A stretch of 64,000 nt of DNA from Mangrovimonas xylaniphaga. Its GTDB lineage: Bacteria; Bacteroidota; Bacteroidia; Flavobacteriales; Flavobacteriaceae. Of this stretch, positions 55,925 through 64,000 are shown one piece after another. The stretch lies in assembly GCF_001280435.1 (NCBI RefSeq), contig NZ_LBIP01000013.1, forward strand, positions 310,001 to 374,000, given 5' to 3'. Position 1 is the first letter of the stretch. Each line of letters starts with the position of its first letter. Below the pieces are notes generated by a model. It was given only the letters and a program-made list of their open reading frames with translations. It made no database searches and had not been told where the DNA came from. Position numbers and translations under genes: made by a program.

Positions 55925-57589
55925 TTAATAGGCCTCGGCATGTACATTTGCAACAGCCCTACCCGATGGATCATTCATGTTTTTAAAGGCCTCATCCCAC
56001 TCCAAAGCAACTTTGGTACTACAGGCCACACTTGCTTCCTGCGGTACCGATAAAGCTGCCGCATCACTTGGGAAATGCTCTGCAAAAATAGAGCGGTAAT
56101 AAAACTCCTCTTTATTGGTAGGGGTTTGTATAGGGAACTTATACTTAGCATTAGCCAGTTGCTCATCGGTTACGGCTTCGCTTACCAATTCCTTCAAGGT
56201 ATCAATCCAACTATACCCTACACCATCGCTAAATTGCTCTTTCTGTCTCCAAGCAACGCTTTCTGGCAAATAACTTTCAAAAGCCTTTCGTACGACCCAT
56301 TTCTCCATACGCTCTCCGTTGATCATTTTATCTTGTGGATTGATGCTCATGGCCACATCCATAAATTCCTTGTCCAAAAACGGTACTCGCCCTTCAATTC
56401 CCCAAGCAGCCAAACTTTTGTTAGCTCTTAAGCAATCATACATATGGAGCTTGCTCAACTTTCGCACAGTTTCCTCATGGAATTCTTGTGCATTTGGCGC
56501 TTTATGGAAGTACAAATAACCTCCAAACAGCTCATCGGCACCTTCTCCTGACAATACCATTTTAATTCCCATAGACTTGATCACTCTAGCCATTAGATAC
56601 ATTGGCGTACTTGCCCTAATGGTAGTGATATCATAAGTTTCCAAGTTGTAGATAACATCTCTAATAGCATCCAAGCCTTCCTGAATGGTGAACTTTATTT
56701 CGTGGTGCACCGTGCCTATGTGATCTGCTACCTTTCTAGCCGCAGCTAAATCCGGCGAGCCTTCCAACCCTACAGAAAAGGAGTGTAATTGAGGCCACCA
56801 AGCATCGGACACATCATCGCTTTCAATACGTTTTTGGGCATATTTTTTAGCAATAGCCGATGTTACCGATGAATCCAAACCTCCTGACAAGAGTACCCCG
56901 TAAGGCACATCACTCATCAATTGTCTGTGTACGGCTGCTTCCAAAGCTTCCTTGATTTTTTCAATACTCGTTTCATTATCCTTTACAGCTTCATAATCGG
57001 TCCAATCTCTTTTGTACCATTGTACAAATTCACCTTCCTTACTATATAAATAATGCCCCGGAGGAAACAATTCTATTTTAGTACAAATACCTTCCAGCGC
57101 TTTCAATTCGGAAGCTACATAAAAAGTTCCGTTGGCATCCCATCCTATATATAAAGGAATGATCCCCATATGATCGCGAGCTACAAAATATTCATCCTTA
57201 TCTACATCATAAATGGCAAAGGCAAAAATACCGTTTAGCTCATCTACAAAATCAACTCCACGCTCTTTATAAAGCGCCAAAATAACTTCGCAATCACTTT
57301 CAGTTTTAAACTCATAAGTCCCTTTTAACTCTTTACGCAAAGTTCTATGATTATAAATTTCGCCATTGGCCGCCAACACCAACTTACCATCATCACTCAA
57401 CAGTGGCTGTTTCCCTGAGGCGGGATCTACAATAGCCAAACGTTCATGCGCCAAAATTGCCTTTTCATTATTAAAGATCCCATTCCAATCCGGTCCGCGA
57501 TGACGGATCTTTTTAGACATCTCCAATACTTGGGGTCTTAAATCTTCTGCTTTCTGTTTTAAATCGAATGCACATACAATTCCACACAT
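55925..57589 (-). CDS. asnB: Asparagine synthetase B, glutamine-hydrolysing
   Basis: A 554-residue enzyme starting at the ATG at 57589, so Cys2 (MCGIVCAF) becomes the free N-terminal nucleophile of the glutaminase after Met removal; the longer frame from 57598 would hide it. Synthetase domain: VPYGVLLSGGLDSSVTSAIA (PP-loop SGGxDS), LSGEGADELFGGY. Converts aspartate, glutamine and ATP to asparagine. Upstream direct repeats at 57606-57635 may be operators. Confidence 0.95.
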   Translation of the reverse strand: MCGIVCAFDLKQKAEDLRPQVLEMSKKIRHRGPDWNGIFNNEKAILAHERLAIVDPASGKQPLLSDDGKLVLAANGEIYNHRTLRKELKGTYEFKTESDCEVILALYKERGVDFVDELNGIFAFAIYDVDKDEYFVARDHMGIIPLYIGWDANGTFYVASELKALEGICTKIELFPPGHYLYSKEGEFVQWYKRDWTDYEAVKDNETSIEKIKEALEAAVHRQLMSDVPYGVLLSGGLDSSVTSAIAKKYAQKRIESDDVSDAWWPQLHSFSVGLEGSPDLAAARKVADHIGTVHHEIKFTIQEGLDAIRDVIYNLETYDITTIRASTPMYLMARVIKSMGIKMVLSGEGADELFGGYLYFHKAPNAQEFHEETVRKLSKLHMYDCLRANKSLAAWGIEGRVPFLDKEFMDVAMSINPQDKMINGERMEKWVVRKAFESYLPESVAWRQKEQFSDGVGYSWIDTLKELVSEAVTDEQLANAKYKFPIQTPTNKEEFYYRSIFAEHFPSDAAALSVPQEASVACSTKVALEWDEAFKNMNDPSGRAVANVHAEAY

Positions 57590-57605
57590 ATTAATCAAGT
57601 TTTAA

Positions 57606-57635
57606 TTACATGTCAAAGATGTATTTTACATGTCA
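57606..57635 (-). promoter_or_regulatory. asnB promoter region with direct repeats
   Basis: TTACATGTCA occurs at 57606-57615 and 57626-57635, exactly 20 bases apart (TGACATGTAA on the reverse strand). They bracket a near-consensus -7 box CATCTTTG (57621-57614 on the reverse strand, one mismatch). The 20-base phase means both lie on one DNA face. Confidence 0.5.
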
Positions 57636-57823
57636 TAATAAAAACATAATAACACATTATGCTTTCAATTTGTAACTTTTAAAATATTTTTAAATAAAAT
57701 TCGTTATTTAAAAACAAAGGTTTTAGGCCATTCACATTTCAATTGTCAATTTAAAATGTATGATTTTTCGGAAACTATTTTTACAAATTCTTCTATCTTT
57801 AAACAGTCAAAAAAAACATTTTT

Positions 57824-58360
57824 ATGAAAAATAGAATCATCACAACACTTTTACTGGCATTCACCATGTTTTTGTCGCAAGGTATAAATGCCCAAGAATT
57901 CAGCGATTTAGACAAAAGTCCAATGGATGCAGCTGCATATCCTACTAGCCACAAAGAAAGCAGCAAGAGCATTAAAGTAATATACAGCCGCCCTCAATTG
58001 AAGGGACGCCCACTAAGCAAATTGACTCCAGAAGGCAAAGTTTGGCGTACAGGAGCTAATGAAGCTACTGAAATCACGTTCTCTAAAGACGTTGTTTTTG
58101 CTGGAAAACCTGTAAAAGCAGGAACGTATTCATTTTTTACAATTCCCGGTGAAAAGCAATGGACCATTATTTTGAATTCTGCCACCAATGTTTGGGGAGC
58201 TTATTCCTATGACGAAGCACAAGATGTAGCAAGAGTTACCGTTCCGGTAAGTGAAGACAAAAAAGCTTTGGAAGCATTTTCAATTACTTTTGATAAAGAT
58301 GCTACCATGTATTTAGGATGGGATACCCTTAGAGTAGCCATCCCAATTGAAGTGAAATAA
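57824..58360 (+). CDS. DUF2911 domain protein, secreted
   Basis: A 178-residue exported protein (signal peptide MKNRIITTLLLAFTMFLSQGINAQ). DUF2911 pattern: KVIYSRPQLKGRPL, PEGKVWRTGANEATEITFSKDV, GTYSFFTIPGEKQWTIILN. Beta-rich, unknown function. Convergent with queE, with a shared terminator (58381-58410). Confidence 0.88.
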   Translation: MKNRIITTLLLAFTMFLSQGINAQEFSDLDKSPMDAAAYPTSHKESSKSIKVIYSRPQLKGRPLSKLTPEGKVWRTGANEATEITFSKDVVFAGKPVKAGTYSFFTIPGEKQWTIILNSATNVWGAYSYDEAQDVARVTVPVSEDKKALEAFSITFDKDATMYLGWDTLRVAIPIEVK

Positions 58361-58380
58361 ATTCTTTTACATAGCACAAC

Positions 58381-58410
58381 AAAAAGGCCTTGAAAATTCA
58401 AGGCCTTTTT
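58381..58410. terminator. Bidirectional terminator between DUF2911 gene and queE
   Basis: Perfect 14-base stem AAAAAGGCCTTGAA/TTCAAGGCCTTTTT (58381-58394 / 58397-58410), loop AA. Confidence 0.9.
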
Positions 58411-58412
58411 TA

Positions 58413-59042
58413 TTAGGGTATATTAAGGTACTTATGCGTTTGTAAGGACACTTTCCACTTTGGATTTTTCATGACATAATCTACGATTTCTGGAATCATC
58501 TTTTCCCGCTTGCTCCACTCTGGCTGTAAGTACAAAATACAGTCTTTATTTACTTGGGCCGCCTGCTCTTCAGCAAAACGGAAATCATCCATATTATAGA
58601 CAATCACCTTAAGCTCATTGGCATTCTCATACACTTTTTGTGTTGGAAGCTTCATTTTTTTTGGTGATAAACAAATCCAGTCCCAAGTTCCGCTCAACTC
58701 ATATGCACCAGACGTTTCAATATGAACTTTCAATCCCTTCTCCTTCAACTGTCTTGTTAACTCCGTCATATCCCATGTCAAGGGTTCGCCTCCAGTAACC
58801 ACAATCGTGTCGCTATATTTTGCAGCATTTTCTACAATCTTGGAAGTTTCTGTAGGCGGATGGATTTCGGCATTCCAACTTTCCTTCACATCACACCAAT
58901 GGCACCCAACATCACAACCACCTACACGGATAAAGTAGGCCGCTGTTCCTTTATAAAATCCTTCCCCTTGAATGGTGTAAAATTCCTCCATCAAAGGCAA
59001 CATTAGTCCCTTGTCTACCAAGGTCTGTACATCTTGTTTCAT
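58413..59042 (-). CDS. queE: 7-carboxy-7-deazaguanine synthase
   Basis: A 209-residue radical SAM enzyme. The cluster motif CDVGCHWC (Cys-x3-Cys-x2-Cys) follows GVGFYKGTAAYFIRVGG-type sequence, and TGGEPLTWD is the SAM-binding GGEP motif. Converts carboxytetrahydropterin (from GTP through FolE/QueD) to CDG for queuosine. I chose the ATG at 59042: the TTG at 59051 lies inside the -7 box. Confidence 0.93.
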   Translation of the reverse strand: MKQDVQTLVDKGLMLPLMEEFYTIQGEGFYKGTAAYFIRVGGCDVGCHWCDVKESWNAEIHPPTETSKIVENAAKYSDTIVVTGGEPLTWDMTELTRQLKEKGLKVHIETSGAYELSGTWDWICLSPKKMKLPTQKVYENANELKVIVYNMDDFRFAEEQAAQVNKDCILYLQPEWSKREKMIPEIVDYVMKNPKWKVSLQTHKYLNIP

Positions 59043-59048
59043 AGAGTG

Positions 59049-59056
59049 CAAAGATA
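59049..59056 (-). promoter_or_regulatory. -7 box directly before queE
   Basis: Reverse-strand TATCTTTG, exact TAnnTTTG, ending 6 bases before the ATG, so queE mRNA is probably leaderless. Confidence 0.55.
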
Positions 59057-59146
59057 GGTTACTAGTAGAAGTTTCTTGTTAAAATATTGAAAAGATTTTC
59101 CAGCGTATTGCTGCAAGATTAGTACTTTTATAAAAATTTTGGGACT

Positions 59147-60679
59147 ATGGGTAAAACGGAAGACTTTCTCAATATCATTCAAGAAGGAAACGCATTTAAA
59201 GGAGACTTTATCACAGTAGGTTCAGCTATGTTGGATGGAAAAACATTGCCTAAAGCCTTTGTAAATATTCCTTTAAAAACCATGAACCGTCACGGCCTTA
59301 TTGCCGGTGCCACGGGAACAGGAAAAACCAAGACCCTGCAGGTGTTGGCGGAAAATTTATCAGAAAAAGGAATTCCTGTATTGCTCATGGACATTAAAGG
59401 TGACCTTAGCGGTTTAGCTAGACCAAGTCCAGGTCATCCAAAAATTGAAGAACGTCACGAACTCATTGGCCTTCCTTTTGAAAGTAAAGCCTTCCCGGTT
59501 GAAGTCCTCACCCTTTCTGAACAAGATGGCGTTCGATTGAGAGCTACCGTGAGTGAATTTGGCCCTGTGTTAATTTCCAGAATATTGGATGTTTCCGAAA
59601 CCCAAGCAGGGATAATCGCTGTTATCTTTAAATACTGTGACGACCACCAATTGCCGCTTTTGGACTTGAAAGATTTCAAAAAGATTCTTCAATATGCTAC
59701 CGATGAGGGCAAAGAAGAATTTGAAGCTGCCTATGGACGTATTTCAACCTCTTCCACTGGAGCCATTTTGAGAAAAATTGTGGAACTGGAACAACAAGGA
59801 GGCGATTTGTTTTTTGGTGAACGCTCGTTTGATCCGCAAGATTTGTTACGTGTAAACGAAGAAGGCAGAGGGTACATTAACATCATCCGCCTTACAGACA
59901 TTCAAGACCGCCCTAAACTGTTTTCAACCTTTATGTTGAGTCTTTTGGCTGAAATCTATTCTACATTTCCAGAACAAGGTGATGGCGAAAGACCAGAATT
60001 GGTGCTATTTATAGATGAAGCCCATCTTATTTTTGATGAAGCTTCCAAAGCCTTGCTCAACCAAATAGAGAGTATCATAAAACTTATCAGAAGTAAAGGT
60101 GTCGGGATTTATTTTGTAACACAAGACCCTACCGATGTACCAGAATCTGTTTTGGGACAATTAGGCCTTAAAATACAACATGCCCTGCGCGCTTTTACTG
60201 CCAAAGACCGAAAAGCTATTAAGCTTACCGCTGAAAATTATCCTGAAACGGATTATTACGATACAACGGAAGTCCTCACATCATTAGGAACAGGAGAAGC
60301 ATTGGTTTCCGCATTGGATGAAAAAGGAAGACCAACGCCTTTAGCAGCAACCATGATGCGTGCCCCCATGAGCCGAATGGACATTCTAACCGAAACGGAG
60401 TTAAGTGAATTACTTTCCAAATCTAATTTGGTCAAAAAATATAATGAAACTGTTGACAGAGAAAGTGCGTACGAACTACTGAACAAAAAAATTGAAGTAG
60501 CCCAAGCCAAAGAATCTCAAGAAAAAGCCGAACAGGAGCAAAAAACCATAGAGAAAGCTCAAAGAAAGCAAACAGCTTCTACCAAGCGCGACAACTCTTT
60601 AGATCCCTTAATTAAAGTAGTGACCAGTGCCACATTTATCCGTGGTGTCTTTGGCATACTCAACAAAGTTTTAAAATAA
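59147..60679 (+). CDS. HerA/DUF853-type ATPase
   Basis: A 510-residue P-loop ATPase. Walker A GATGTGKTKTLQ lies near residues 55-66, Walker B LVLFIDEAHLIFDEA near 285, and YFVTQDPTDVPESVLGQLGLKIQHAL near 325 carries the conserved sensor residues. This matches the DUF853 (YjgR) branch of HerA-like helicases. The C-terminal coiled coil is Lys/Glu/Gln-rich (EKAEQEQKTIEKAQRKQ). Cellular role is not established. Confidence 0.86.
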   Translation: MGKTEDFLNIIQEGNAFKGDFITVGSAMLDGKTLPKAFVNIPLKTMNRHGLIAGATGTGKTKTLQVLAENLSEKGIPVLLMDIKGDLSGLARPSPGHPKIEERHELIGLPFESKAFPVEVLTLSEQDGVRLRATVSEFGPVLISRILDVSETQAGIIAVIFKYCDDHQLPLLDLKDFKKILQYATDEGKEEFEAAYGRISTSSTGAILRKIVELEQQGGDLFFGERSFDPQDLLRVNEEGRGYINIIRLTDIQDRPKLFSTFMLSLLAEIYSTFPEQGDGERPELVLFIDEAHLIFDEASKALLNQIESIIKLIRSKGVGIYFVTQDPTDVPESVLGQLGLKIQHALRAFTAKDRKAIKLTAENYPETDYYDTTEVLTSLGTGEALVSALDEKGRPTPLAATMMRAPMSRMDILTETELSELLSKSNLVKKYNETVDRESAYELLNKKIEVAQAKESQEKAEQEQKTIEKAQRKQTASTKRDNSLDPLIKVVTSATFIRGVFGILNKVLK

Positions 60680-60719
60680 ACCTTTAACCTAATATTAATT
60701 ACAAACCATTTTTAAAGAA

Positions 60720-61274
60720 ATGTACAAATCTATTTTAAGCCTCAGTATTCTATCAATTTTAGCGGTAAGCTGCAAAAAGGAACAAGATCCTTTTGCCATT
60801 GAAAAGCAACATGTAGGATTGCTTACCGATTCCACAAAAGTTAAAGATCTCAAAATGATTTTTGCCCAGGATTCCATTGCCCAACCAATTACAGGTGATG
60901 AATATATGAGCGGAGGCAGCGATATAGAAATTTTCACAAAAACCGGAGACAAATTATTGGTATTGACTCCAACTCAGGCATTGGATTCTACAGCTACCAT
61001 AGAAAGTGTACAGATTATGGACCCACGTTTCAAGACCGGAAAAAATATTTCTACGGTAAGTACATTTAAGGAAATTCAAGATTCTTATAAAATTACCAGA
61101 ATCAATAACCTTATCAACACTGTTGTAGTATTTGTTGATGAAATCAACGCCTCATTTACAATCGACAAAAAAGAATTGCCTGCCAACTTAAGGTTTGACA
61201 TGAATTTGAAGATTGAAAAATCACAAATTCCAGACAGTGCCAAAGTGAAGTACTTTTTCGTACACTGGAACTAG
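60720..61274 (+). CDS. Hypothetical lipoprotein
   Basis: A 184-residue lipoprotein (signal SILSLSILSILAVSC-type, lipobox AVSC; Cys about residue 18). The mature part is strand-rich (DIEIFTKTGDKLLVLTP, INTVVVFVDEINASFTIDKKELP). I do not recognise the family; similar proteins exist in flavobacteria as conserved hypotheticals. Upstream HerA-like gene is 40 bases away, downstream YitT gene 15 bases away, so an operon is likely. Confidence 0.75.
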   Translation: MYKSILSLSILSILAVSCKKEQDPFAIEKQHVGLLTDSTKVKDLKMIFAQDSIAQPITGDEYMSGGSDIEIFTKTGDKLLVLTPTQALDSTATIESVQIMDPRFKTGKNISTVSTFKEIQDSYKITRINNLINTVVVFVDEINASFTIDKKELPANLRFDMNLKIEKSQIPDSAKVKYFFVHWN

Positions 61275-61289
61275 ATATGAAATAAAGCA

Positions 61290-62255
61290 ATGAACCCTTT
61301 TTTTTCAAAACTACTCGCCGACATTGCGCGCAAACGCTTAGAAACAGACCACAAACCTGTTTCCAAAAAGCAAATTGAGCCAATGGTAACATCCTTACGG
61401 GTAGAATTGTCACATGCCATCAGGTCCTATTTTTTTATTGTCCTTGGTGTGTTTTCGGCTGGATTTGGATTAAAAGGGTTTTTATTGCCCAATCGCTTCA
61501 TTGACGGAGGCGCCACGGGTATTTCCCTGTTATTGGAAAATATCACCCACATTGAACTGGGTTATCTTCTTGTCTTGGTCAACATCCCATTTTTAATCTT
61601 GGGCGCTCTCACATTCAACCTTAAATTTGCTTTAAAGAGTATTAGCGCCATTGCCTTTTTGGCCTTTGTGGTTCATTTTGTGGAGTATCCTACCATTACC
61701 GATGACAAACTGCTCATTGCTGTATTTGGAGGTTTTTTCCTCGGATTGGGAATTGGAATGGCTATGCGTGGGGGCAGCGTTATCGACGGAACAGAAGTTT
61801 TGGCCATCTATTTAAGTCGAAAACTATCGATGACTGTCGGTGATGTCCTCTTGGTGACCAATATTATTATCTTTTCATTTGGCGCCTATATTCTTTCAAT
61901 AGAAACAGCACTTTACGCCATCCTCACCTATCTTGCCGCTGCCAAGACTGTTGATTTTGTTGTTGATGGTGTGGAAGAATATGTTGGTGTGACCATTATT
62001 TCTGAAAAACATGAAGAAATACGAATCATGCTTATTGAGAAGTTGCGTCGTGCCTGTACCATTTATGCGGGAAAAGGCGGTTATGGCCAACACGGAAAAA
62101 GCTACGAAAAAGATATTATCTATACTGTGGTGACACGTTTGGAATTGGCTAAATTACACACCGAAACTGATAAGATAGACAAAAACGCTTTCATCATTAT
62201 GGGAGTTGTCAAGGACATTAAAGGAGGTATGATCAAGAGAAAACCATTAAAATAA
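61290..62255 (+). CDS. YitT family membrane protein
   Basis: A 321-residue protein with about five helices: GLKGFLLPNRFIDGGATGISLLLE and FLGLGIGMAMRGGSVIDGTEVLAIYL carry the YitT repeat motif (Gly-Gly with Asp), and a C-terminal DUF2179 domain (VGVTIISEKHEEIRIMLIEKLRRACTIYAG) should be cytoplasmic. The transported compound is unknown. A 45-residue N-terminal extension precedes the first helix. Confidence 0.9.
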   Translation: MNPFFSKLLADIARKRLETDHKPVSKKQIEPMVTSLRVELSHAIRSYFFIVLGVFSAGFGLKGFLLPNRFIDGGATGISLLLENITHIELGYLLVLVNIPFLILGALTFNLKFALKSISAIAFLAFVVHFVEYPTITDDKLLIAVFGGFFLGLGIGMAMRGGSVIDGTEVLAIYLSRKLSMTVGDVLLVTNIIIFSFGAYILSIETALYAILTYLAAAKTVDFVVDGVEEYVGVTIISEKHEEIRIMLIEKLRRACTIYAGKGGYGQHGKSYEKDIIYTVVTRLELAKLHTETDKIDKNAFIIMGVVKDIKGGMIKRKPLK

Positions 62256-62257
62256 AG

Positions 62258-62623
62258 TTGATGAAAAATTATACTGTCCAAGACAATCCTTTTGTTGTTC
62301 CCACCGATGATGGAAAAGTAATTAAGGAACATTTTGGAGTGGCCACCAATGGTGACACCCAATTGAGCATTGCTTATATGGTTGCACCTCCCGGCTGGAG
62401 CGAACCGTTCCAAATACCTGAATTTGATGAATACACTTTTATTATAAAAGGTCAAAAGCAATTCATAATTGAAGGAGAAACCCTTGTGTTAAAAGCAGGG
62501 CAATCCATAAAAATAAACAAGCATACCAGAATACAATACTCCAATCCATTTACAGAACCTTGCGAATATCTTGCTATTTGCAAACCCGCGTTCTCAATGG
62601 ACTTGGTCAATAGAGAATCATAA
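62258..62623 (+). CDS. Cupin domain protein
   Basis: A 121-residue small cupin (AYMVAPPGWSEPFQIPEFDEYTFIIKGQKQFIIEG, then AGQSIKINKHTRIQYSNPF). Starts 2 bases after the YitT gene and ends 1 base into the next, indicating translational coupling. Ligand is unknown. Confidence 0.83.
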   Translation: MMKNYTVQDNPFVVPTDDGKVIKEHFGVATNGDTQLSIAYMVAPPGWSEPFQIPEFDEYTFIIKGQKQFIIEGETLVLKAGQSIKINKHTRIQYSNPFTEPCEYLAICKPAFSMDLVNRES

Positions 62624-63450
62624 TGAAAAATACATTGGTTAAACTTGTGGGACTAAGTGTAAACACCTCAAGTTTCATCTCGAAATCTTTTGCTGCTGAA
62701 AGGGCCTTAAACATATTTTCAACTCCTTTAAAGGGCAGGCCCAATGAAGAACAATCGGATTTTTTAAACACCGCTTTCAAGGAAGAATTGCAATACAACA
62801 ACATTCCCATAATGACCTATCGTTGGCTGGGGAAGAAAGAAACCGTTTTATTGGTTCATGGTTGGGAAAGCAATTCAGCACGCTGGAAAAACCTCATCCT
62901 AGAATTAAAGACAAAGGATTACAACATTGTAGCTTTAGATGCTCCGGCTCATGGAAATTCAGGAAGCAAGCGCTTTAACGCCCTTCTCTATTCTGAATTC
63001 ATAAATGTAGTTGCTAAAAAATATAGCCCAAGCATTATTATTGGGCATTCGGTTGGAGGTATGGCTTCGGTTTATTTTCAACACACCCATCAGATCTCCT
63101 CAATCCAAAAAATGATTTTGTTGGGGGCTCCTTCGGAGTTTTCGGGAATATTGAATCGTTATGTTGAAATGCTTGGATACAATAGAAGGGTGAGCAATCA
63201 ACTCAATTCTATCATTCGAGACAGGTTTGGCGTTACACCAAAAGAATTTTCAACTTCTAAATTCATCTCTAATATCACACCAAAAACGCTGATTATACAT
63301 GATGAATTGGATAAAATCATTCCTTACCAAGATGCCATTCTACTTAAAAATGCCTACCACAACAGTAAATTGATCACCACCAATGGTTTTGGCCATTCAC
63401 TCAACAATGCTACGGTAAGCAATCATATTCATTCTTTTTTAGAGGGTTAA
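62623..63450 (+). CDS. Alpha/beta hydrolase
   Basis: A 275-residue hydrolase of the esterase/lipase type. Oxyanion-loop VHGWESNSARW, nucleophile elbow GHSVGG (Ser near residue 142), an Asp in DELDKIIPY and a His in GFGHSLNN form the likely catalytic triad. Substrate is unknown. The start overlaps the cupin stop by one base (TAATG). Confidence 0.88.
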   Translation: MKNTLVKLVGLSVNTSSFISKSFAAERALNIFSTPLKGRPNEEQSDFLNTAFKEELQYNNIPIMTYRWLGKKETVLLVHGWESNSARWKNLILELKTKDYNIVALDAPAHGNSGSKRFNALLYSEFINVVAKKYSPSIIIGHSVGGMASVYFQHTHQISSIQKMILLGAPSEFSGILNRYVEMLGYNRRVSNQLNSIIRDRFGVTPKEFSTSKFISNITPKTLIIHDELDKIIPYQDAILLKNAYHNSKLITTNGFGHSLNNATVSNHIHSFLEG

Positions 63451-63454
63451 ACAC

Positions 63455-63462
63455 TATCTTTG
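63455..63462 (+). promoter_or_regulatory. -7 box directly before rluF
   Basis: TATCTTTG, exact TAnnTTTG, ending 4 bases before the ATG at 63467; mRNA is probably leaderless. The upstream -33 region is T-rich without a clear TTG. Confidence 0.5.
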
Positions 63463-63466
63463 CGCC

Positions 63467-64000
63467 ATGGAAGATCAATTGAAACGATTAAATAAATACC
63501 TCAGCGAAGTTGGTTATTGCTCAAGAAGAGAGGCCGATAAACTTATTGATGCTGGACGCGTGACCATTAACGGAAAAGTTCCTGAAATGGGTACAAAAGT
63601 AGCTCCCACGGACCAGGTACATGTGGATGGAAAATTAGTCGCCAACACCAAAGAAAGTTTTGTATACCTTGCTTTCAACAAACCTGTAGGTATTGTTTGC
63701 ACTACAGATACCCGAGTTGAAAAAGACAATATCATTGACTTTATAAATTACCCTAAACGTATTTTCCCCATTGGAAGATTGGATAAACCCAGTGAAGGAC
63801 TGATTCTATTGACAGATGACGGTGACATCGTCAATAAAATTCTTAGAGCTAGCAACAACCACGAAAAGGAATATATTGTAACTGTTGACAAACCTATTTC
63901 GCAAACGTTTATCGAACGAATGTCTAACGGTGTTCCTATTCTGGATCAAGTTACCAGAAAATGTAAAGTTGAAAAGTTAGGCAAGTATGAATTCAAGATT
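63467..64000 (+). CDS. rluF: 23S rRNA pseudouridine(2604) synthase RluF, N-terminal part
   Basis: The frame is open to the window end (178 codons), so the gene is partial. An S4 RNA-binding domain (KRLNKYLSEVGYCSRREADKLIDAGRVTINGK) is followed by the pseudouridine synthase domain with catalytic Asp in IGRLDKPSEGLILLTDDGD and the ASNNHEKEYIVTV segment. The sequence is closer to RluF than to RluB/RluE by that tract. It isomerises U2604 in 23S rRNA. Promoter directly upstream. Confidence 0.88.
   Translation, partial: MEDQLKRLNKYLSEVGYCSRREADKLIDAGRVTINGKVPEMGTKVAPTDQVHVDGKLVANTKESFVYLAFNKPVGIVCTTDTRVEKDNIIDFINYPKRIFPIGRLDKPSEGLILLTDDGDIVNKILRASNNHEKEYIVTVDKPISQTFIERMSNGVPILDQVTRKCKVEKLGKYEFKI

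Overview
The window is an AT-rich stretch of a Bacteroidota chromosome, most likely a member of the Flavobacteriaceae. Supporting signs are a type IX secretion (T9SS) C-terminal sorting domain, a fused SecDF, adjacent GSIII and GSII glutamine synthetases, an AdoCbl-dependent ribonucleotide reductase, many domains typical of the phylum (DUF1684, DUF3078, DUF4197, DUF2911, DUF445), Lacal_2735-like small proteins, and promoters of the Bacteroidota type (TTG, about 20 bases, TAnnTTTG). Shine-Dalgarno sequences are rarely visible. I saw no phage, transposase, CRISPR array or rRNA operon; most of the window is ordinary core genome.

Layout. 1-5 kb: end of a GyrI-like protein gene, fluoride channel crcB, a DUF1684 lipoprotein, an MFS exporter plus YpdA-like reductase pair, and an Lrp/AsnC regulator. 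5-18 kb: a DUF445 membrane protein, the B12-dependent fused mutase IcmF, DUF4197, two tandem small paralogues, a BtuF-like protein, pyrF, prfA, and the B12-dependent reductase nrdJ. 18-25 kb: DUF3078 outer-membrane protein, purM, a 48-residue secreted acidic peptide, and divergent GSIII/GSII genes. 25-29 kb: Ca2+/Na+ antiporter and a BlaI/BlaR1-like pair preceded by three operator-like palindromes at exact 20-base spacing. 29-34 kb: the main accessory feature, a 1302-residue T9SS-exported protein made of 16 modules on one scaffold with three different aromatic motifs. 34-37 kb: response regulator and TPR histidine kinase, with a structured intergenic region. 37-48 kb: rpsT, two identical tRNA-Glu genes, proS, a Tyr/Gly/Trp-rich lipoprotein, a FadL-like porin, then folE-cysS-yidD-lgt-DUF192, and a convergent ATP-grasp/GNAT pair. 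48-64 kb: secDF, mdh, gyrB, asnB, DUF2911, queE, HerA-like ATPase, YitT, cupins, an alpha/beta hydrolase and the start of rluF.

How it works together. Several functions are linked: nitrogen assimilation (GSIII, GSII, asnB), nucleotide synthesis (pyrF, purM, nrdJ), cobalamin use (IcmF, NrdJ, BtuF-like) and envelope biogenesis (secDF, lgt, yidD, lipoproteins, FadL). The least explained parts are the three-flavour modular exported protein, the BlaI operator array, the purD-like ATP-grasp/GNAT pair, the structured RNA candidate upstream of the kinase operon, and several small genes of 48-75 codons. Function calls rest on motif recognition by eye; no database search was run.
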